NCBI GenBank assembly: GCA_003456125.1
Contig: DMPD01000344.1
Coordinates: 1-5,435 of the forward strand
Direction: 5' to 3'
Length of the DNA stretch: 5,435 nucleotides
DNA from: Cyanobacteria bacterium UBA8156
GTDB taxonomy: Bacteria; Cyanobacteriota; Cyanobacteriia; Pseudanabaenales; Pseudanabaenaceae
A model generated the notes under the pieces. The model was not told where the DNA came from and ran no database searches. It saw nothing but the letters and a program-made list of their open reading frames with translations. Within the stretch, counting starts at the first letter, position 1. Each line of letters begins with the position of its first letter. The position numbers and the translations under genes are program-made. Positions 1 through 5,435 of this stretch are shown piece after piece.

Positions 1-1006
1 GGCTCCGCAGTTGCTCGGCGGTGCCCATGCAAATCAGGGTATCGCCGTCCCGCAACAGGGTTTCGGCGCTCGGCCCCGGCAACAACATGCCGTCGCTGCG
101 GCGGATTGCAATCACCAACGCCCCGGTCTGCGATCGCAGCTTGGCCTCGCTGAGGGTGGCCCCCACATAGGGACAAATGTCGCCATCGAGGAGGGTTTCT
201 TCCAGGTAAAAAGCCCGGTTTCCCCCGGACAAAGCCCCATCCACAAAATCCAACACCTGGGGCCGCAAAGCCGAAGCCGCCAACCGCTTGCCCCCCGTGA
301 TGTAGGGCGAGATCGCGGTATCGGCCCCCGCCCGCTGCAACTTGGCGATCGCCTCTTCGCTGCTGGCCCGGGAAATCACCCGCACCGCCGGATTCAGGGT
401 TTTGGCAGAAAGCACCACATACAAATTCTCCGCATCGGAAGCCAGGGCGCAGACCACCCCCCGGGCCCGCCCAATCCCCAACCGCAACAGGGTTTCGTCG
501 AGGGTGGCATCCCCGCACACGGCTTTGAAGCCCGCCGCCTGGGCTTTTTCGACCACCGCCAAGGCGCTGTCCACCACCACAAACGCAATCCCTTCGGCCT
601 GAAATTCCGCCGCCACCTGCCGTCCGGTGCGACCGTAACCACACAAAATGTAATGGCGATCCAAAGCCTCCATCAGCCGCCGCTCTTGCCTCGCCCGCAA
701 CTGCTCTCGAAAATACCCCTGAACCACCGCCTCCGTAAAGCGATTGACCACATAGCCAATGCCAATCAAGCCAGCAAAAATCAAAAACACTGCAAACAAC
801 CGTCCCCGATCGCTCAGGGGGTAAACCTCCCCAAAGCCCACGGTCGATAGGGTGATGGCCGTCATGTAGAAGGCATCGAGGGGCCGCCAACCCTCTTCCA
901 AGACTTGGAACCCCAGGGTACCCACCAAAAACAGAAGCAAAAACAGCAGCCCCCCGACCGCCAATTCCCGATGAAAACGCTCCTGCAAAGGATTTACGGA
1001 AGGCAC
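1..1006 (-). CDS. Two-TM potassium channel with cytoplasmic RCK (TrkA-N/TrkA-C) domain, 3' end cut by window edge
   Basis: This is a potassium-selective channel subunit of the MthK-like 2TM-RCK class, expected to work as a tetramer in the membrane with the RCK part in the cytoplasm. Seen in the 335 visible residues: a first membrane helix at about 15-34, a pore loop ending in the selectivity filter TVGFGE (55-60), and a second helix at about 69-88. A charged linker follows, then a Rossmann-type TrkA-N domain with GYGRTGRQV (123-131), an acidic residue closing strand 2 (D146) and GDAT (165-168). A TrkA-C domain runs from about 250 to the edge. The start is a GTG, chosen because an in-frame stop lies seven codons upstream (1030-1028) and no ATG lies between that stop and the first membrane helix. 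It sits 4 nt after the tatC stop with no good ribosome site, which suggests translational coupling. Family members are about 340-350 residues, so only a short tail should be missing. The ligand (nucleotide or calcium) cannot be read from the sequence. Confidence 0.93.
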   Translation of the reverse strand, partial: MPSVNPLQERFHRELAVGGLLFLLLFLVGTLGFQVLEEGWRPLDAFYMTAITLSTVGFGEVYPLSDRGRLFAVFLIFAGLIGIGYVVNRFTEAVVQGYFREQLRARQERRLMEALDRHYILCGYGRTGRQVAAEFQAEGIAFVVVDSALAVVEKAQAAGFKAVCGDATLDETLLRLGIGRARGVVCALASDAENLYVVLSAKTLNPAVRVISRASSEEAIAKLQRAGADTAISPYITGGKRLAASALRPQVLDFVDGALSGGNRAFYLEETLLDGDICPYVGATLSEAKLRSQTGALVIAIRRSDGMLLPGPSAETLLRDGDTLICMGTAEQLRS

Positions 1007-1010
1007 AAAA

Positions 1011-1856
1011 TTACTTGCCCAGCAACTTCACCAAACCAATGCCGCCAAAGTACAAGCCGGCCACCGCCCCCGCCAACAACGATTGGGTGAGGGGATCGGT
1101 AGAAGGGGTCAACACGGCTCCCAACACGGCGGCCCCCAACACCACATACCGCCATCCCTTCAACATTTGTGCCGCCGTCACGATGTCCAAGGCCCCCAAC
1201 AAGGCCTGCACCACGGGAATCTGAAACGCCAAGCCGGTGCTAAACAGCAACAACAACACAAACTCAAAATACCGGTCGATGGACCACAACTGCTCCACCA
1301 CATCGCCGCCATAGTTAATGAAAAACCGCAATGCCGCCGGAATCAAGGCACTGTAAGCAAACACCAACCCCAAGACAAACAGTACCGTCGATCCCAAGAC
1401 CACCGGCCCCACCAACCGCCGCTCCCGCCGCGTCAACCCCGGCAGCACAAATTGAATGATTTGGTACAAAATAAACGGGCTGGCCAGCAACAAACCGCTG
1501 TACCCCGCGACTTTGATCGAGACAAAAAAGTATTCACCCGGAGCCAACTGCAAAAACTTTACCGGCCCCGCCGGTACCTCCAACAAAGCGACGATTTTGT
1601 TCACAAACACAAAACAACCGGCGATCGCCACCAGTACCGCCACCAAAGCGACAAACAACCGCATTCGCAGTTCTTCCAGATGATCCAGCAACCCCATTTC
1701 CACATCGTCTTCGGCTTGGTCCGCAGGCTCTTCAACCGTATCGGCAACGGCGATCGCGCCGTCTTCCGCGGGCACCAGGGCCACAGCTTCGGGGGTCGGC
1801 GGGGCGATCGCGGTGGTGGTCTGCCGAATGTTGCGCAGAAAAGGGGTCTTGCTCAT
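1011..1856 (-). CDS. tatC: Sec-independent (twin-arginine) protein translocase subunit TatC
   Basis: TatC is the multispanning membrane core that binds the twin-arginine signal peptide and, with TatA/B-type partners, exports folded proteins across the plasma or thylakoid membrane. The 281 residues show the N-terminal family motif HLEELRMRL (59-67), followed by six hydrophobic segments at about 68-88, 113-139, 149-175, 196-219, 236-249 and 256-277. Residues known to matter in E. coli can be aligned: Phe94 is F136, Glu103 is E145 in RRERR, and Asp211 is D254 in LTPSTD. E. coli Glu170 is replaced by Q212 in AFQIP, which is normal for cyanobacteria and plastids. About 55 residues precede the HLEELR motif. 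They are rich in Ala, Pro, Asp and Glu, unlike the short E. coli leader. The ATG at 1856 is preceded by GAAGAAAGG about 15 nt away, a long spacing. An internal ATG at residue 54 ([11 protein letters not shown]) is an alternative start. The gene lies 33 nt after uvrB and 4 nt before the channel gene. Confidence 0.98.
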   Translation of the reverse strand: MSKTPFLRNIRQTTTAIAPPTPEAVALVPAEDGAIAVADTVEEPADQAEDDVEMGLLDHLEELRMRLFVALVAVLVAIAGCFVFVNKIVALLEVPAGPVKFLQLAPGEYFFVSIKVAGYSGLLLASPFILYQIIQFVLPGLTRRERRLVGPVVLGSTVLFVLGLVFAYSALIPAALRFFINYGGDVVEQLWSIDRYFEFVLLLLFSTGLAFQIPVVQALLGALDIVTAAQMLKGWRYVVLGAAVLGAVLTPSTDPLTQSLLAGAVAGLYFGGIGLVKLLGK

Positions 1857-1871
1857 GGCGGTCGCGGTTTA

Positions 1872-1880
1872 CCTTTCTTC
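1872..1880 (-). promoter_or_regulatory. Likely ribosome binding site of tatC
   Basis: The minus strand reads GAAGAAAGG in the 33-nt uvrB-tatC gap. It is the only purine-rich Shine-Dalgarno-like stretch before the ATG at 1856. The 15-nt spacing is longer than ideal, so the assignment is tentative. It does support a start at 1856 rather than at the internal Met54, which has no comparable site just upstream. Confidence 0.4.
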
Positions 1881-1889
1881 AAGTTTACG

Positions 1890-3884
<1,995 letters not shown>

Positions 3885-3886
3885 GG

Positions 3887-3912
3887 CTGGGAAGAATGAC
3901 GCTGTTTCCCAG
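3887..3912 (-). promoter_or_regulatory. Inverted repeat in the uvrB leader, possible mRNA hairpin or operator
   Basis: On the minus strand CTGGGAA (3912-3906) is followed by a 12-nt loop and its exact complement TTCCCAG (3893-3887), ending 2 nt before the uvrB ATG. The stem is 7 bp with four G-C pairs. In a transcript reading through from pixD it would lie across the ribosome landing zone of uvrB, so it could limit translation; as DNA it could bind a dimeric repressor. Neither role is shown by the sequence. Confidence 0.4.
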
Positions 3913-3916
3913 TGTA
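3911..3916 (-). promoter_or_regulatory. Weak candidate -10 element for uvrB
   Basis: The minus strand reads TACACT (4 of 6 matches to TATAAT) in the 54-nt pixD-uvrB gap. No convincing -35 hexamer lies at the usual distance upstream; that stretch is GC-rich. If used, transcription would start near 3904, inside the loop of the adjacent inverted repeat, and the resulting leader could not form that hairpin. A chance match is quite possible. Confidence 0.2.
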
Positions 3917-3938
3917 GCCTGTGCCCTTGGGCTTCCCC

Positions 3939-4370
3939 CTAAACCCTGCGTCGTTGGTGAAACGCGGCCAATTCCTTCATCAAGGTCAAACACTGGCCAG
4001 CGTCCATGGCCACCGGTGTAAATATGTCGTTGACGGAGTGCCGCAAGATGATTTCCCGCTCTTGTTTTTCTTGCCCCACCTGAATGGCTTTCATCGACCA
4101 ATCCAAAAAATCCCGCTGGGCGATCGGCGAAAAATCCAGCAACTCGGCGTTGAGGTGACGGGTATCCCCCACAATCCGGTTGTAGGTCTGACTGATGGCC
4201 AACCGATGTCCCTCCAGCGCCTGCAAAAACCAGCCGTCCCCAAAACACAACAACCCCGTCAGTCCCACCGGCTTGTTGTTGCGCTCGGATTTCTCCATAA
4301 TGTCAAACAAATCGGCATAGCCCAAGTTCGGCCGTGCTTGGCTGACGTAGACCAATCGATACAAACCCAT
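3939..4370 (-). CDS. pixD: BLUF-domain blue-light photoreceptor, PixD type
   Basis: This short BLUF protein binds FAD and senses blue light through a rearranged hydrogen-bond network. In Synechocystis, PixD (Slr1694) forms light-sensitive complexes with the response-regulator-like PixE and controls phototaxis. The 143 residues follow Slr1694 closely, with the key positions at the same numbers: Y8 (photoactive Tyr), S28, N31 and N32 (flavin binding), Q50 (the switching Gln, in FLQALEG), R65, W91 and M93 (in WSMKAI). The BLUF fold covers about 1-95 and the rest is the C-terminal helical cap, including AMDAGQCL, which is close to the PixD family sequence. The tail ends in a basic HQRRRV and, from memory, is about seven residues shorter than Slr1694. 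No effector domain is attached, so the protein must signal through a partner; no PixE gene is in view. The ATG at 4370 is preceded by a GTGAG-like ribosome site. The gene lies 49 nt after the ABC gene and 54 nt before uvrB. Confidence 0.94.
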   Translation of the reverse strand: MGLYRLVYVSQARPNLGYADLFDIMEKSERNNKPVGLTGLLCFGDGWFLQALEGHRLAISQTYNRIVGDTRHLNAELLDFSPIAQRDFLDWSMKAIQVGQEKQEREIILRHSVNDIFTPVAMDAGQCLTLMKELAAFHQRRRV

Positions 4371-4382
4371 AAATGCTCACGA

Positions 4383-4407
4383 TGACAAAACTGTCTTCAT
4401 TTTGTCA
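4383..4407. promoter_or_regulatory. Perfect 8-bp dyad between the ABC gene and pixD, candidate operator
   Basis: The plus strand carries TGACAAAA (4383-4390), a 9-nt spacer, and the exact reverse complement TTTTGTCA (4400-4407). The dyad is centred 25 nt before the pixD ATG. A related direct copy, ATTTTGAC (4412-4419), lies 13 bp from ATTTTGTC (4399-4406). The stem is A/T-rich and no U-run follows it on the minus strand, so it makes a poor intrinsic terminator for the ABC gene. A binding site for a dimeric regulator of pixD fits better, but this is inference from symmetry alone. The minus-strand CAAAAT elements in it could also act as weak -10 boxes. Confidence 0.45.
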
Positions 4408-4419
4408 CGGGATTTTGAC

Positions 4420-5406
4420 TTATTTCCGGGAAAGTTCGCGGGCGGCCAAGTCGGCATCAACAAGGGTTTGGCCGGTGGCGGCCAAAAACACATCGTCCAG
4501 GCTGGGGCGGGATTGGGACAACGAAAACAAGGGTAGGTTGGCCGCCGTCAAGAGCGATCGCACCACGGAAGTATCGCTGTCGCGAGCCACAGTCAGGTTG
4601 ATGGCGTTTCCCTGCAAGGTATTGATGCGGCCGCTTTTCACCCAGGATTGCCCTTGCAAAAGCTTGAGGGCCTGTTCCGCTTCGGGGCGATCGGCAAATT
4701 CTCGGATCTTTACCGTTAGGCGATCGCCCCCCAACCCATCCTTGAGTTGATCGGGGGTGCCCTCCGCCACCATTTTTCCCCGGTCTAAAATTCCCACCCG
4801 ATCGCTGAGGGCATCGATTTCTTCGAGGTAGTGGCTGGTGAGCAAGATGGCGGTGCCCCGCTGCCGCAATTGCCGCAAAAATTCCCAAATGGCACTGCGA
4901 CTGGGCAAATCCAGCCCCACCGTGGGTTCATCCAACACCAAGACCTGGGGTTCGTGCAACAGACCCGCCGCCAAATCCAGACGTTTTTTCAGACCCCCGG
5001 AATAGGTGCCCGTCCGGCGATCGGCGTATTCCGTCAGTTCCAACAGCGCCAACACCGCGGCGATGCGAACCTGGATTTGGGCCGGCGGCAAGTGGTACAT
5101 CGCCCCCTGCAACGCCAGCAATTCTCGTCCGGTCAATACCTTGTCCAGGGCCACTTCTTGCGCCACATACCCCAAGCGCCGGCGAATGGCCCGCGGGTCG
5201 GTGGCCCCGGCCACCACCACCCGCCCCCGATCGGGCCGCAGCAACGTGCTGATGCAGCGGATGGTGGTGGTTTTGCCCGCACCATTGGGCCCCAGCAACC
5301 CGTAGATCGTGCCCGGCACTACGCGAAAGGAAACGTCTTGCACCGCTGGGCGATCGCCGTAAGTTTTGTGCAAGTTTTCGACCTGCAATACCGCATTTGT
5401 AGACAT
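4420..5406 (-). CDS. ABC transporter ATP-binding protein, DrrA/ABC-2 type exporter family
   Basis: This is a cytoplasmic ATPase that would power an ABC-2 type exporter, a family that includes daunorubicin-resistance DrrA and lipid or polysaccharide exporters. The 328 residues show Walker A GPNGAGKTT (39-47), the Q-loop Gln83 in YVAQE, the signature YSGGLKKRLDLA (135-146), Walker B VLVLDEP (155-161) with catalytic E160, a D-loop at GLD (164-166), and the H-loop His192 in LLTSHYLEE. From about 230 to the end is the DrrA-type C-terminal domain (DUF4162-like), closing with the typical SRPSLDDVFLAATG. All ATPase residues are intact. The usual partner is a separate permease with about six helices. 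None follows on this strand, because the next gene is pixD, so it must lie upstream beyond the window or elsewhere. The start ATG at 5406 gives a standard N-terminus; only 29 nt upstream are visible, with no strong ribosome site. The substrate cannot be predicted. Confidence 0.95.
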   Translation of the reverse strand: MSTNAVLQVENLHKTYGDRPAVQDVSFRVVPGTIYGLLGPNGAGKTTTIRCISTLLRPDRGRVVVAGATDPRAIRRRLGYVAQEVALDKVLTGRELLALQGAMYHLPPAQIQVRIAAVLALLELTEYADRRTGTYSGGLKKRLDLAAGLLHEPQVLVLDEPTVGLDLPSRSAIWEFLRQLRQRGTAILLTSHYLEEIDALSDRVGILDRGKMVAEGTPDQLKDGLGGDRLTVKIREFADRPEAEQALKLLQGQSWVKSGRINTLQGNAINLTVARDSDTSVVRSLLTAANLPLFSLSQSRPSLDDVFLAATGQTLVDADLAARELSRK

Positions 5407-5435
5407 TTCGCTGAACTTTGAGAGGTTTGCCCTCA

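Noticed and set aside
11..850. 279-codon open frame on the plus strand
   Set aside because: It lies wholly antisense to the potassium channel, whose filter, Rossmann and TrkA-C motifs are intact. Its translation is Pro/His/Gln-rich with no recognisable domain, as expected from the codon bias of the opposite strand.
1243..1262. CAACAACAACAC run as a microsatellite
   Set aside because: It encodes the leucine-rich fifth-domain helix of TatC (VLLLLFS) on the minus strand and is only a few units long.
3885..3938. LexA/SOS box before uvrB
   Set aside because: I looked for paired GTAC/GTTC-type half-sites in the leader and found none. GTAC occurs only inside coding regions of the window.
3939..4370. 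pixD as a recent transfer, because it lacks HIP1
   Set aside because: At the window's density only about one copy would be expected in 432 bp, and a one-mismatch copy is present near 4120, so the absence means nothing.
4383..4407. Intrinsic terminator after the ABC gene
   Set aside because: The stem has only two G-C pairs, and the sequence after it on the minus strand (TCGTGAGCATTT) has no U-run.

Overview
This window is a stretch of cyanobacterial chromosome. The palindrome GCGATCGC (HIP1) occurs 13 times in 5.4 kb, where roughly 0.1 would be expected by chance at this GC content. The gene set also fits: a PixD-type BLUF photoreceptor, and a TatC with the glutamine used in cyanobacteria and plastids where E. 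coli has Glu170. The DNA is GC-rich by eye. The genus cannot be fixed from the sequence alone.

All five genes lie on the minus strand and are tightly packed. In order of transcription (right to left) they are: an ABC transporter ATPase of the DrrA type (5406-4420); a BLUF blue-light sensor recognisable as pixD (4370-3939); uvrB, the damage-recognition helicase of nucleotide excision repair (3884-1890); tatC, the core of the twin-arginine translocase (1856-1011); and a two-helix potassium channel with a cytoplasmic RCK/TrkA module (1006 to the left edge, missing only its last residues). The gaps are 49, 54, 33 and 4 nt. There is no gene-free stretch longer than 60 bases, no RNA gene, no insertion sequence and no CRISPR array.

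The genes do not form one pathway: the products are an exporter motor, a light sensor, DNA repair, protein export and ion transport. Their spacing allows one long transcript, with the strongest case for coupling between uvrB, tatC and the channel. Two gaps hold clear dyads. One is an 8-bp perfect inverted repeat between the ABC gene and pixD. The other is a 7-bp inverted repeat directly before the uvrB start codon.

The most interesting point is the placement of a blue-light receptor directly upstream of uvrB, with no pixE-like partner in view. I see no clear sign of a wholly new system; most of the window is well-understood core genes. The long plus-strand reading frames are antisense shadows of these genes.
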